Source of the DNA: Candidatus Zixiibacteriota bacterium
Lineage (GTDB): Bacteria; Zixibacteria; MSB-5A5; UBA10806; 4484-95
Assembly: GCA_021159005.1 (NCBI GenBank)
Contig: JAGGSN010000210.1
Location: 1-64,000 of the forward strand
Length of the DNA stretch: 64,000 nt
Direction of reading: 5' to 3'
Shown one piece after another: positions 42,229 to 51,045 of the stretch (position 1 is the first letter of the stretch; each line of letters opens with the position of its first letter). The notes beneath the pieces were generated by a model. That model searched no databases, was not told the origin of the DNA, and worked only from the letters and a program-made list of their open reading frames with translations. A program made the translations under genes and the position numbers.

Positions 42229-43268
42229 TTTCCATTGCCCGCTTTTACATTCCTCAAAATAACAATAGCTGTTAATATAATGAATACTGCCTGCAACACA
42301 AATAAAATGTTGCGATTACCGCCGACAATTCCATATGCCGCCAGCGCAAACTGGATACTAACTAAATAAAAAAGCCAAACAGTAATCTTTGCGGGCACAC
42401 CCATATCCAGTAGAAAATGGAAAATATGACGCTTATCGGCAATGTAAACCTTTTTACCGGCAAATAGCCTTCTGAAAAATGTAACAAATATTTCAATTAG
42501 GGGCACGCCAAGAGCCAAAATCGGCACGAACATAACAACGGTAGCGAAGCTTTTCGGCCAGAATATCGATGTTACCCCAAAAATATAGCCCAAAAATAAA
42601 GAACCGGAATCCCCCATAAATATCGAAGCGGGAAAGTAATTATACTTTAAAAATGCCACCGTGATGCCAATAACACCAGCCGCCAAAAGCGAAGGCAAAG
42701 GCAAATCCATAATTAAGCTTAAAACAAGAAAACTTACCGCTATAATAGCGCTGACACCGGCCGCCAGACCATCAAGGCCATCGATTAGATTTATTGTGTT
42801 GATTATGGCTACCAGCCACAATACTGTTAGGGGTATCCCCCAAAAGCCAAAATCAACTAAATGGTAGAAGGGAATATTTATCACTTCGAGCCGCACTCCA
42901 AAAGCGACAAGAACCAAACAGGCAGCAATTTCCCAAGCGAGTTTGGTTAATGGTTTCACATCTTTAATATCATCCGCAAAACCTAAAATGAATATGATCA
43001 AGCCGCCAAAGAAAATGCCGATTATTGTTTTGATATTCCCCCAAAGAAGGTCAGGCAAAAGCATAAATGCCGGTATCAAACCAAGAAAATAGGCGATAAA
43101 AAATGCCGCTCCGCCAAGTCGGGGCGTGGGAGCTTTATGTATTTTGCGCGGCCCGGGCATATCATAAAGCTGGTGGTCTATACAATAGTTTTTTATCAAA
43201 GGAATAAAAATATAGCATAAATAACCGCTTAGTATGCTAACAAGAACAAAAGTCGGGACTTCTATCAT
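42225..43268 (-). CDS. WecA/TagO-type polyprenyl-phosphate sugar-1-phosphate transferase
   Basis: A 347-residue membrane enzyme of the MraY/WecA family with about ten membrane segments. PTPRLGGAAFF, the Asp-rich FADDIKDVKP, NTINLIDGLDGLAAGVS (about 158-174) and GDSGSLFLGY are the catalytic loops, and DKRHIFHFLLDMG is the His motif of WecA-like members. It should load HexNAc-1-phosphate on undecaprenyl phosphate, starting a surface polymer. MraY is less likely, because no other peptidoglycan precursor genes are adjacent. Four-base overlaps on both sides mark a tight operon. Confidence 0.92.
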   Translation of the reverse strand: MIEVPTFVLVSILSGYLCYIFIPLIKNYCIDHQLYDMPGPRKIHKAPTPRLGGAAFFIAYFLGLIPAFMLLPDLLWGNIKTIIGIFFGGLIIFILGFADDIKDVKPLTKLAWEIAACLVLVAFGVRLEVINIPFYHLVDFGFWGIPLTVLWLVAIINTINLIDGLDGLAAGVSAIIAVSFLVLSLIMDLPLPSLLAAGVIGITVAFLKYNYFPASIFMGDSGSLFLGYIFGVTSIFWPKSFATVVMFVPILALGVPLIEIFVTFFRRLFAGKKVYIADKRHIFHFLLDMGVPAKITVWLFYLVSIQFALAAYGIVGGNRNILFVLQAVFIILTAIVILRNVKAGNGK

Positions 43269-44125
43269 TTTCGCCTTTTAGGTTTTGTAATATTTATCAT
43301 CACCGAAATAACAAACCCTGCCGTTAATACTATCAATAGCAATATATTTCTAATATAATTACCCGAGAAATGCTTTGTAAAGTATTTAAACATGGAATGG
43401 TGATGATAATAACCCGCCCTAAATGATGCCTTCGATGAGCTAGCACCCAGAATATGCTTTAATTTAACATCAGGCAGATACCATATATCAACATTGATAC
43501 TGTTCAGCCTGAAGCATAAATCAATATCTTCAAGGTATAAAAAAAAACGCTCATCGAAACCGTCTATAGTCTGAAACAGGTCATTGCGAATGAATAATGC
43601 CGTTGCCGATACTGCCGGCACTTTAGAGCGATTTTCAGGCATCAGATAACCGGCTGAATCAATACTGGAAAAACCCATTTGATATAATGGAGATTTTCGG
43701 GAGAACAGAACGTTTTTATAGCTTATCAAGTGCCTTGCCGAAAGCTGAGGCGTACCGTCCGGATATATCAGAGCCGGCGATATGACGCCCGGGTTGTTTT
43801 GGGCAAACTCGTATAGTTTTTCGAGCATATCGGCAGGGCATTCACAATCGGGGTTTAGTATATATAGATATTCACCGTTAGCTTGCCGTGATAGATAATT
43901 TATACCGGCGGCAAAACCGATATTCGAGTCGGCGGCATATAGCTTGATATTGTCATATTGCTTAAGTTGAGTGACAGTGTTATCGGCTGAGTTATTATCT
44001 CTGATTATGATTTCAAAGTCTATTAGGGTCTGGTTATCTAAGGATTCTAGACAGCTTGATATGGTATCGGCGTTGTTGAATGTCAATATTAGGATTGAGA
44101 CTTTGTATTTATATTTTTTATTCAT
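43265..44125 (-). CDS. Family 2 glycosyltransferase (rhamnosyltransferase-like)
   Basis: A 286-residue GT-A enzyme. SILILTFNNADTISSCLESL opens the fold, RDNNSADN binds the nucleotide, and YILNPDCECP carries the DxD-like metal site. FFLYLEDIDLCFRLN is typical of the WbbL/rhamnosyl branch. A C-terminal membrane segment (about 258-278) anchors it. No Shine-Dalgarno is evident. It heads the unit with the WecA-like gene and accA. Sugar specificity is not determinable. Confidence 0.9.
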   Translation of the reverse strand: MNKKYKYKVSILILTFNNADTISSCLESLDNQTLIDFEIIIRDNNSADNTVTQLKQYDNIKLYAADSNIGFAAGINYLSRQANGEYLYILNPDCECPADMLEKLYEFAQNNPGVISPALIYPDGTPQLSARHLISYKNVLFSRKSPLYQMGFSSIDSAGYLMPENRSKVPAVSATALFIRNDLFQTIDGFDERFFLYLEDIDLCFRLNSINVDIWYLPDVKLKHILGASSSKASFRAGYYHHHSMFKYFTKHFSGNYIRNILLLIVLTAGFVISVMINITKPKRRK

Positions 44126-44172
44126 AACGACTTGTAATATATTTTATATTACTTATCAATGAAATAATTTTA

Positions 44173-44229
44173 TCACTGCTGTCCGGCCTTTTGTCCGCCT
44201 TAAGCGGATGCTATAATGATGTCATTCCC
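44173..44229 (+). repeat. Fragment of the MITE-like dispersed element
   Basis: Begins TCACTGCTGTCCGGCCTTTT and continues GTCCGCCTTAAGCGGATG, CTATAATGATGTCATTC exactly as the left end of 51421-51883, then diverges. No right terminal repeat is found nearby, so it is a solo end or a decayed copy. It lies between two glycosyltransferase genes. Confidence 0.8.
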
Positions 44230-44267
44230 GTTTTCACGAAAATGACAATACCGGACTCCCGTTTCGC

Positions 44268-44298
44268 TCTGGTTGCCAAGCAATGCTTGGCAACCAGA
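44268..44298 (-). terminator. GGTTGCCAAGC hairpin after a glycosyltransferase gene
   Basis: Perfect 14-bp arms TCTGGTTGCCAAGC and GCTTGGCAACCAGA with a 3-nt loop, 11 nt past the stop of the gene at 44310. It belongs to the GGTTACCAAGC family, with the A-T pair replaced by G-C on both arms. Confidence 0.7.
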
Positions 44299-44309
44299 AA
44301 TTGTATTGC

Positions 44310-45629
44310 TCAGTTCAGTAGATTATTTTTTCGCTGTTTAAGCTCATCTTTCATGCCAACAATCAATTCGGCTAAGAAACCTATAGCAAACAACATCAAA
44401 CCAGATACGGTTAATAATATTACCGCATACAGCAAGGGACGATAACCGGCATTTTGAAAATATCTCAGATACAGCGCCCAGAGACCTATTAAAAATCCGA
44501 GCACTCCCGAAATTAATCCGGCGGAACCAAAAAATAATAGCGGTTTCTTGGTGAATGACAATTGGAATTTGACGCTTAGAAGGTCGAGGAAACCGCCAGG
44601 TAGACGACGTAAGCCAAATTTCGATTTGCCGCTGTGACGGGCATAGAGCTTAACTTTCACCTCATCGACTTTATATCCGGCCTGAGCCGCCATCACAATC
44701 ATATAGCGATGCCAGCCGCTCCGATAACCGAAATAATCTATCACCTCTTTTTTGAACACCTTAATAGAATTCAAATCATGCACTTTAACTTTAAACAGCC
44801 AGCGTGATAATCGGTTATAAATATATGACGCTATGCTTTTTAAACCATACTTGCCCTGTTTCCAACCGGTTACTATATCCGCTCCGCTGTCAATTTTGGA
44901 CACCAGTTTGGGCAGTTCGTTGGCATGGTACTGCAAATCGGCAGGATAAAAGCATAATATCTTGCCGGTTGCTTTTGAGAATCCTGTTTCTAATGCGGCT
45001 GTAATCCCGCGGTTTACCCGATGGCTGTATATCTTCAGCCAAGGATTTTTAAATTGGCTGTCTTTGGCTTTAGCAAGCGTCTGGTCAGTTGAACCGTCAT
45101 CAACAATAATCAATTCCGCCCTGTACGGCAGATTGGAAAACAATTTACTAAACTGTTCAACTAATGGCGCAATGTTGCCGCTTTCGTTAAAGGCAGGCAC
45201 TACGACGCTAAGCTTAACGGTACCGGTTTTTTTAGTTCGAGTCGAGGTTTTATAGACTGTTTGTCTTGCCGGTTTTTTATAACCGTTGCTTTTTTCGGTT
45301 CTATTGCTTCTTGTTCCGGTGTATTTTCTCTCGGGTTTTGAGTATGGTTTTGATTGCCTGGCAGGTGTTTTTCTGATTGTCTCTTTACTGCTTTTACCTT
45401 TGAATTCGCGGCTGCCCGAATTTAATTCCAGCGATGGTTGTGCAGCGGCTTTGGTATCTTCCGTTTTTTTCAATCCTTCAGGGGATTTTTCTGATACAAC
45501 AGGTTTTTCAATAGTTTTCTTAGTTATACCTATTTCGGCGTTTTTTGGTTTTTCGGTTTCATCCGCTTTTTTCGGGTTAATCGGTTTTCTAACCTGACGT
45601 CTTCTACCATAATGTTTTTCGGTTTCCAA
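44310..45629 (-). CDS. Family 2 glycosyltransferase with long basic N-terminal extension
   Basis: A 439-residue protein. Residues 1-140 are disordered and rich in Lys, Arg, Thr, Pro and Glu. A GT-A domain of the dolichol-phosphate-mannose-synthase type follows (KLSVVVPAFNESGNI, IIVDDGSTDQT, YPADLQYHANELPKL), then two membrane helices (about 370-430). It probably transfers a sugar to polyprenyl phosphate for use outside the membrane. The TTG start at 45629 has GGAGG 4 nt upstream and no alternative ATG precedes the domain. Confidence 0.88.
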   Translation of the reverse strand: METEKHYGRRRQVRKPINPKKADETEKPKNAEIGITKKTIEKPVVSEKSPEGLKKTEDTKAAAQPSLELNSGSREFKGKSSKETIRKTPARQSKPYSKPERKYTGTRSNRTEKSNGYKKPARQTVYKTSTRTKKTGTVKLSVVVPAFNESGNIAPLVEQFSKLFSNLPYRAELIIVDDGSTDQTLAKAKDSQFKNPWLKIYSHRVNRGITAALETGFSKATGKILCFYPADLQYHANELPKLVSKIDSGADIVTGWKQGKYGLKSIASYIYNRLSRWLFKVKVHDLNSIKVFKKEVIDYFGYRSGWHRYMIVMAAQAGYKVDEVKVKLYARHSGKSKFGLRRLPGGFLDLLSVKFQLSFTKKPLLFFGSAGLISGVLGFLIGLWALYLRYFQNAGYRPLLYAVILLTVSGLMLFAIGFLAELIVGMKDELKQRKNNLLN

Positions 45630-45650
45630 AAGGCCTCCATTCTTTGCCTC

Positions 45651-45678
45651 AACCGTCGGCTTTGCCCGCTACGGTTGT
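45651..45678. other. Hairpin in the gap before the glycosyltransferase gene
   Basis: CAACCGT and ACGGTTG arms around CGGCTTTGCCCGCT. It lies between the flippase-like gene and the TTG-started glycosyltransferase gene, so it could be a terminator or a leader structure. Confidence 0.4.
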
Positions 45679-45758
45679 TTCGTCCAGCGTTTATTTATTG
45701 GGCTAATTATTTTTAATAACATAATCATGTTTTCATTAATGCCCAAGCTGCCGGGTTA

Positions 45759-46754
45759 TTATTCTTGACTGATTTCATTAATCTTTAAGTGTTCCTTTTT
45801 AAAATAATACAGTCCAATTATCGTAATTGGGAAATATTGACATGACCAGAGAACTATAGAGTACGACAAGGCAATCGATTTCGAAACATCTTGTCCGAAC
45901 ATGCCCAACGATGCTATAAGGTCAAACGCAAATACACAACCTGCCTGAAAAGTGCCGATAAATCCCGGCGATGACGGCAGTGATACTGCCAGAACAGTCG
46001 CAAACAGCATTATAAACGACGCCCATATCGAAGGGTGCAGGTCAAATGCGAAAAATATCATATAGCCGGCAATAGCTGTAAATATCCACAGGAACACTGA
46101 ATATAAAAAGATAACCGCTATTGAAGCCGGCGATGTCAGGATGCTTAAACCATCAGCAAACTTACGGAGAATCGATTCCGCTTTGGTGGATAGATTTGCC
46201 GATACAAATTTTATAGGCGCGCAAAATATTCTAACTGTCGTTTCGGTTTTAACTTTTAAAATGTACAAGAAAATAAGCAGCAGGCAGGTCATAGCTAAAA
46301 CGATTAATCCGGATTTTTTTAATATCTCCGGATAATCCACAAAAAATAATGTAATGAAAAATACAACTAACAAACCGAAACTGTCGAACACGCGTTCGGC
46401 AACGACGGTAGCAAAAATAGAGGACCTGCTCAATGAATGCTTTTTCGACAGCGATACCGCTCTCACAATCTCGCCTATGCGCGCTGGAAGAATATTATTT
46501 GCCATAAAACCAATCATAATCGAGGAAAACAGCGTGCCGAATCTGAAGTCTCCAATAGGACTTAGAAGCCATTTCCAGCGCCAAGTCCGAATTACCATGG
46601 CAAAAATTACAGACAGCATCATAGGAATTGTCCAGCCATAGGAGGCTTCCGAGAAAGCTTTTATGACCTCAGCGAAATCCACTTGGCTTAAAGCGTAAAT
46701 AAGGAATACAGCGCTTATTATAATACCAAGAATGATTTTCCAGCGAATTTTCAT
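45759..46754 (-). CDS. UPF0104/LPG-synthase-transmembrane family protein
   Basis: A 331-residue integral membrane protein with about eight helices. IRTWRWKWLL, LPARIGEIVRAVSLSKK, VVAERVFDSFGLL and SLPSSPGFIGTFQAGCVFAF match the lysylphosphatidylglycerol-synthase-TM (UPF0104, AglD-like) family. Members without the C-terminal synthase domain often lie among glycosyltransferase genes and may act in lipid or lipid-linked sugar translocation. I start at ATG 46754, just after the upstream gene's stop; a longer frame to 46814 would overlap it. Confidence 0.9.
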   Translation of the reverse strand: MKIRWKIILGIIISAVFLIYALSQVDFAEVIKAFSEASYGWTIPMMLSVIFAMVIRTWRWKWLLSPIGDFRFGTLFSSIMIGFMANNILPARIGEIVRAVSLSKKHSLSRSSIFATVVAERVFDSFGLLVVFFITLFFVDYPEILKKSGLIVLAMTCLLLIFLYILKVKTETTVRIFCAPIKFVSANLSTKAESILRKFADGLSILTSPASIAVIFLYSVFLWIFTAIAGYMIFFAFDLHPSIWASFIMLFATVLAVSLPSSPGFIGTFQAGCVFAFDLIASLGMFGQDVSKSIALSYSIVLWSCQYFPITIIGLYYFKKEHLKINEISQE

Positions 46755-46756
46755 AA

Positions 46757-47869
46757 TTATTTCGAAAGAACTGCTTCTATCAGTTTTTCTGTCTGGTCGG
46801 CGGCAATATTCCATGAGAATTTAGCCGCATGCTTTAAAGCGCCTTGCTCCAATTCAGACCTGAATTTCTGATCTGACAATATTTTTATCGCCATCTCTGA
46901 GTACTCATTTACATTGCCATACTCGAACAGCAAACCCGATATGCCTTCATCAACCGAATCGCGAAGCCCCGGAACTCTCGCCGCCAGAACCGGTGTGCCG
47001 CAAGCATTCGCCTCAATATTAGTTAATCCCCATCCTTCCTTCAATGATGAATATATAGACAGATGAGCCTGCCTAAGCAATTTTACTTTAGCTTTATGCG
47101 AAACAAATCCCTTAAACTCAACCCTCTCGTCGAGATGCATTGTCTTTACACGGTCCTGTAAAACCGGCAGATGGTCGCCGGTTCCAACTATAATCAGCCT
47201 TGCTTCGGGAACATGCTTGATTATTTGGGGCATAGCATCTATTGCCGTCTCTATAGATTTATACTTCTTTATCCTGCCAAGATATATAATCGTTGGTTTG
47301 TCAAACTTTGCCGTATCGGAATTTGTATTATAGAGATCATGGTCAATACCGCATTCAACCACATGAACCAAAGACTTGTCAACGCCTCGCTCGACCATCT
47401 CCTCTGCCGTAGATTCGGAAATTACCATCATGTTGTATTTTTTATAAATCAGCGAAAAAGGTTTTTCGAAGAAATAAATATATGACCCCAGAAGAAAATT
47501 AATCTCCTTAAATATGGTATTTGAAAACAGATGAGGAATTACCACAAGACGCGGAATTTTCAGATACAACGGTGAATAGAATGGGATTTTATTAATGTCT
47601 TCGAAAAGGATATCATATTTTTTCTGCTTAGTTAGTTTTTTTATGGCAAAGGGCACAATCCAATTGAAATTAGAGCGGGAGCCGCGCCTGATAATGTTTA
47701 CACCTTCCACGATTTCTTCATCAGCGCCGCCATCAAAACCACAGCATAATAAATCAACATCATGTCCTTTATTAACCAGATGCCGTAATATTTCTTCAAG
47801 ATGAACTTCCGCGCCGCCGGATGCGGGATGCTTCAAGTCCTGCCAGTTGAGAGCAAGAATTCGAGTCAT
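46757..47869 (-). CDS. Family 4 glycosyltransferase
   Basis: A 370-residue GT-B enzyme. The N-terminal domain has HPASGGAEVHLEEILRHL, which contacts the acceptor. The C-terminal domain has IIYLGRIKKYKSIETAIDAM and SLKEGWGLTNIEANACGTPV, the nucleotide-sugar EX7E-type site. It is probably a retaining transferase making a surface glycan or glycolipid. It begins one base after the DUF2723 gene's stop region, so the two are coupled. The sugar cannot be assigned. Confidence 0.93.
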   Translation of the reverse strand: MTRILALNWQDLKHPASGGAEVHLEEILRHLVNKGHDVDLLCCGFDGGADEEIVEGVNIIRRGSRSNFNWIVPFAIKKLTKQKKYDILFEDINKIPFYSPLYLKIPRLVVIPHLFSNTIFKEINFLLGSYIYFFEKPFSLIYKKYNMMVISESTAEEMVERGVDKSLVHVVECGIDHDLYNTNSDTAKFDKPTIIYLGRIKKYKSIETAIDAMPQIIKHVPEARLIIVGTGDHLPVLQDRVKTMHLDERVEFKGFVSHKAKVKLLRQAHLSIYSSLKEGWGLTNIEANACGTPVLAARVPGLRDSVDEGISGLLFEYGNVNEYSEMAIKILSDQKFRSELEQGALKHAAKFSWNIAADQTEKLIEAVLSK

Positions 47870-47870
47870 A

Positions 47871-50309
47871 TTATTGCTGTTGCTGCTGCCGCCGACTTTC
47901 CAACGCCCTTACGAGATTATCAAGATTAGCCAGAGCTTTTGGATCATTTTTATTAATTTCGCTCCAGTATTGAGCCAAGCTGTCAACATTATCATAGTTG
48001 CCAAGAGTATTTTCAGCAACCATTAGATTACTAAAAGCTGTTAAAGATTTAGGTTCATATTCGAGTGATTTCCTCAAAAGCATGCTTCCCTCTTCCCATT
48101 GCTCTTTCGATATAACTTGCTGGGCAGCATTGTTATAAATCTGGGCAATTTCATTGGGAGAGACTCCTTCGATGATTTTATCAATTTCATCGAACTTTCC
48201 CACATCGGCGTAAAGGCCGGAGAGGTATGCTCGATGGCGCCACTCGTTCGGGAATATTTCCAACGATTTCTCGGCTACCGTAATGGCTTTATCATATTCA
48301 CCGACTTTCTTTAAAGTATCGGCAAGCTGTAAAAATCCTGATACATAATTGGCAACCAATCGATTGTCATTTTCATTTTTAAAGATAGTAGTGTCATTAA
48401 GGCCGCGGAACTTAAATTTCTCCATATAAAGCTCCCACATCTTTTCGGGATAAACCCTATTGTGTCCCTTATCCGGAACTATCTTATATGCCATACCCTG
48501 CATTATCATATTTTTTTCCAAATTAAGCTTATTGCCATGAGATACGGTAACTGCAAAAAAGATTGGAATTTTCCATTTGTTGGCGGTAATGATATGCTTT
48601 ATCATTTCATCCTGGACTTTCCATACCTTTTCCTTATCCGGGTCCCAAACCGGTCTTAAATTTTCAATCTGGTCATATGTGAGGTTTATCGGCACGCCCA
48701 TTTCATCTTTTAACTGATGAATATACCAGGGAGTATTTAGAAGACTTAAATTAACTATTCGAACATCGGTGCGAACTCCATCCACCTGCTGAAGGCACCA
48801 CAGAGGGAAAGTATCATTATCGCCATTGGTAAATACAATTCCGTTTTCATCTACTGAATTAAGAATGTTATAGGCATAATCCCAAGGTATATATTTACGG
48901 GACCGGTCATGTTCGAAATAATTTGCTTTAATAGTATGAAGAGGAAACAACATAGTAATAACAAGCGCCCCAACCAAAAGATAATGCCGCTCCGGATGGT
49001 TTTTAGTCCAGTTAGCCAGATCGTATAATAATCCTGATAATCCGACTCCTATCAGTACGCCGAAATACATAAATCCGGGAGTAAAGAAATAGTCTCGGTT
49101 GCGAACCTCAAGAATAGCTCCTCGCGTTCCATCCGAGAAATTCAAATATAAAACTAAACCAACTGTTGAGACTAAAAACAGCGCCAATAGCCATAACCCG
49201 TTTAATTTATCCCTCCTGATTGCCTCATAAATTCCCCAAAGTCCGATAGCAAAAAATAAAAATGTCGCCCATCTTTCCGAGTATTGATCCCTGAAATATC
49301 CCCATAACCCCATATGTTTATGGGTGCCGAATTGGTTTGCCCATGTGCCGCGGCGGCTAAACATACGAGTTGCCATCGACTCCTGACCGTACTGTTTTCT
49401 TTCAAGAAGCGATTTAAACCTTTGCCAATTATCGGGATTATTTTCATTAATTGCCGGTTTTTGATTGGCTCGAATTGGTATATATAAGTGCGTCGAATAA
49501 CCAAGAACAGCTGCTACCGAAATAGCAAATACCCATTTCAACATATATGGTTTTTGTTTTGATGTTATTAAAAACACAGCGGAAACTATGACCAAACCCG
49601 CTAAGCCATACAAGAAACCGTCTAAATAGCCCGTAATCATCAAAAGAAACATCCAAGTTATCCAGAAACGCCAGTCATACATTAATGACCTGTCTTTAAT
49701 AGCCATATAAAGCACAAAAATAGGCATTATCAAAAATACTGTCAGATGTATCCCGATTGATAAAAACGCTATATAACTGATAGCCACCAGCAATTTTCCT
49801 GCGCCGGGCTTACCAATTCTAGAGCCCCACATTAACAGCATATAGCTTAGCAGCAGCATCAGCATCATCGATAAACCATAAACCTCCGCTTCTATTGCAT
49901 TGTCCCAGAAGGTTGAGGAAAAACCCATAATTAAACTGCCGGCAAAACCGCCGACAGCTAAAGCAATTTTCTGCCAGAAATCAGTGATTTCTTTTTCAAA
50001 CCCGATAATCAAGCGAATAATCAGCCAATAAGCTATATATATTGCCGCTACCGAGGACAGCACACTGATAAGATTAATTTTCGCCGCATCATTAAATGTC
50101 AAAGGCAGGAGTATAAAAAACCGCCCAATCAGCGTATACAACGGTGTGCCCGGCGGGTGCGGAACACCCAAAATTTTAGCGCAAGCTATAAACTCACCGC
50201 AATCCCAGAAAGATAAGGTTGGCGCTTTGGTGAGAAGGTAAACTAATAAGCTAACCAGCCCGGCTACAATACCAAAGGTTAAAAATGTTTTATCTTTATA
50301 CAGTTTCAT
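47871..50309 (-). CDS. DUF2723 membrane protein with TPR tail
   Basis: An 812-residue protein. At least ten membrane helices in residues 1-450 carry the DUF2723 signature (PTLSFWDCGEFIACAKILGVPHPPGTPLY, seen here as TLSFWDCGEF and GVPHPPGTPLYTLIG). A soluble region (450-660) and TPR-like repeats (about 670-800) follow, ending in poly-Gln. DUF2723 proteins (TMEM260 relatives) are glycosyltransferase-C-like, and TMEM260 O-mannosylates proteins. A protein or lipid O-glycosyltransferase is therefore plausible here. AAGGA precedes the ATG. It overlaps the methyltransferase gene by 14 bp. Confidence 0.9.
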   Translation of the reverse strand: MKLYKDKTFLTFGIVAGLVSLLVYLLTKAPTLSFWDCGEFIACAKILGVPHPPGTPLYTLIGRFFILLPLTFNDAAKINLISVLSSVAAIYIAYWLIIRLIIGFEKEITDFWQKIALAVGGFAGSLIMGFSSTFWDNAIEAEVYGLSMMLMLLLSYMLLMWGSRIGKPGAGKLLVAISYIAFLSIGIHLTVFLIMPIFVLYMAIKDRSLMYDWRFWITWMFLLMITGYLDGFLYGLAGLVIVSAVFLITSKQKPYMLKWVFAISVAAVLGYSTHLYIPIRANQKPAINENNPDNWQRFKSLLERKQYGQESMATRMFSRRGTWANQFGTHKHMGLWGYFRDQYSERWATFLFFAIGLWGIYEAIRRDKLNGLWLLALFLVSTVGLVLYLNFSDGTRGAILEVRNRDYFFTPGFMYFGVLIGVGLSGLLYDLANWTKNHPERHYLLVGALVITMLFPLHTIKANYFEHDRSRKYIPWDYAYNILNSVDENGIVFTNGDNDTFPLWCLQQVDGVRTDVRIVNLSLLNTPWYIHQLKDEMGVPINLTYDQIENLRPVWDPDKEKVWKVQDEMIKHIITANKWKIPIFFAVTVSHGNKLNLEKNMIMQGMAYKIVPDKGHNRVYPEKMWELYMEKFKFRGLNDTTIFKNENDNRLVANYVSGFLQLADTLKKVGEYDKAITVAEKSLEIFPNEWRHRAYLSGLYADVGKFDEIDKIIEGVSPNEIAQIYNNAAQQVISKEQWEEGSMLLRKSLEYEPKSLTAFSNLMVAENTLGNYDNVDSLAQYWSEINKNDPKALANLDNLVRALESRRQQQQQ

Positions 50310-51045
50310 CGCTTTTCCTTTTTATAATTTCATAAAAAATCGTGGTTCCGACATTTCTAATTACAGGAAGTTTATCTAAAATCTTAGACAATACAACATC
50401 GAGGCTGCTGTTTTTAAAAAGCCTGAATGGCGGCATGCGGAATGAAAGTATTGTCCATTTTTTCCAATCATAGCTGTCATTTGCAAAAACTTTCTTTAAA
50501 GCCTTTTTATCAAGCTGCCATTCATCCGGCGAAAAACAACCTATCATCTTTTTTACATTTTCAACTCCAACCAGTTTCATGAAAAATCGACGGCCATAAT
50601 AGTAGAAAAAGTTAAGGCTCATTCGATGCGGCTCTTGGATAAATACTCGTCCGCCCGGTTTTAATACCCTGGCTGTTTCAGCTAATGAGGCATATTGGTC
50701 GGGCAGATGATGAAGTATGCCAAGATAGATTACAAAATCGCAGGAGTTGGATTTAAACGGCAATACTTGGGCATCCGCTGCCGCGCGGGCGCAATCCGGG
50801 TCATTTTTCAATAATAGCGCATCGGTTATATCGGTTAGAATCACTAAGTTATCATCTTTAAACCGGTAGGCATGTTCGGACACTCCGCAGCCCAATTCAA
50901 GTATTACGGCATCCTTAAGTTTTATCTGGGAAATGTAATCATCGACATTCTTTTTCAAATAACGCGTGTAGGGCCGCGCCATTAATTCATCATAAGCGGC
51001 TACATCATCAAAAGACTCGATTTCTTCTTGTATTCTTTCATCCAT
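50296..51045 (-). CDS. Class I SAM-dependent methyltransferase
   Basis: A 249-residue enzyme with motif I VILELGCGVSEH, an acidic Asp after strand 2 (VILTDI), motif III-like FVIYLGILHHLPD and LKPGGRVFIQEPHR. This is the UbiE/Methyltransf_11 pattern of small-molecule or glycolipid methyltransferases. It leads the operon that continues with the DUF2723 protein and the GT4 enzyme, so methylation of the same envelope product is plausible. No strong ribosome site. Confidence 0.9.
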   Translation of the reverse strand: MDERIQEEIESFDDVAAYDELMARPYTRYLKKNVDDYISQIKLKDAVILELGCGVSEHAYRFKDDNLVILTDITDALLLKNDPDCARAAADAQVLPFKSNSCDFVIYLGILHHLPDQYASLAETARVLKPGGRVFIQEPHRMSLNFFYYYGRRFFMKLVGVENVKKMIGCFSPDEWQLDKKALKKVFANDSYDWKKWTILSFRMPPFRLFKNSSLDVVLSKILDKLPVIRNVGTTIFYEIIKRKSDETV

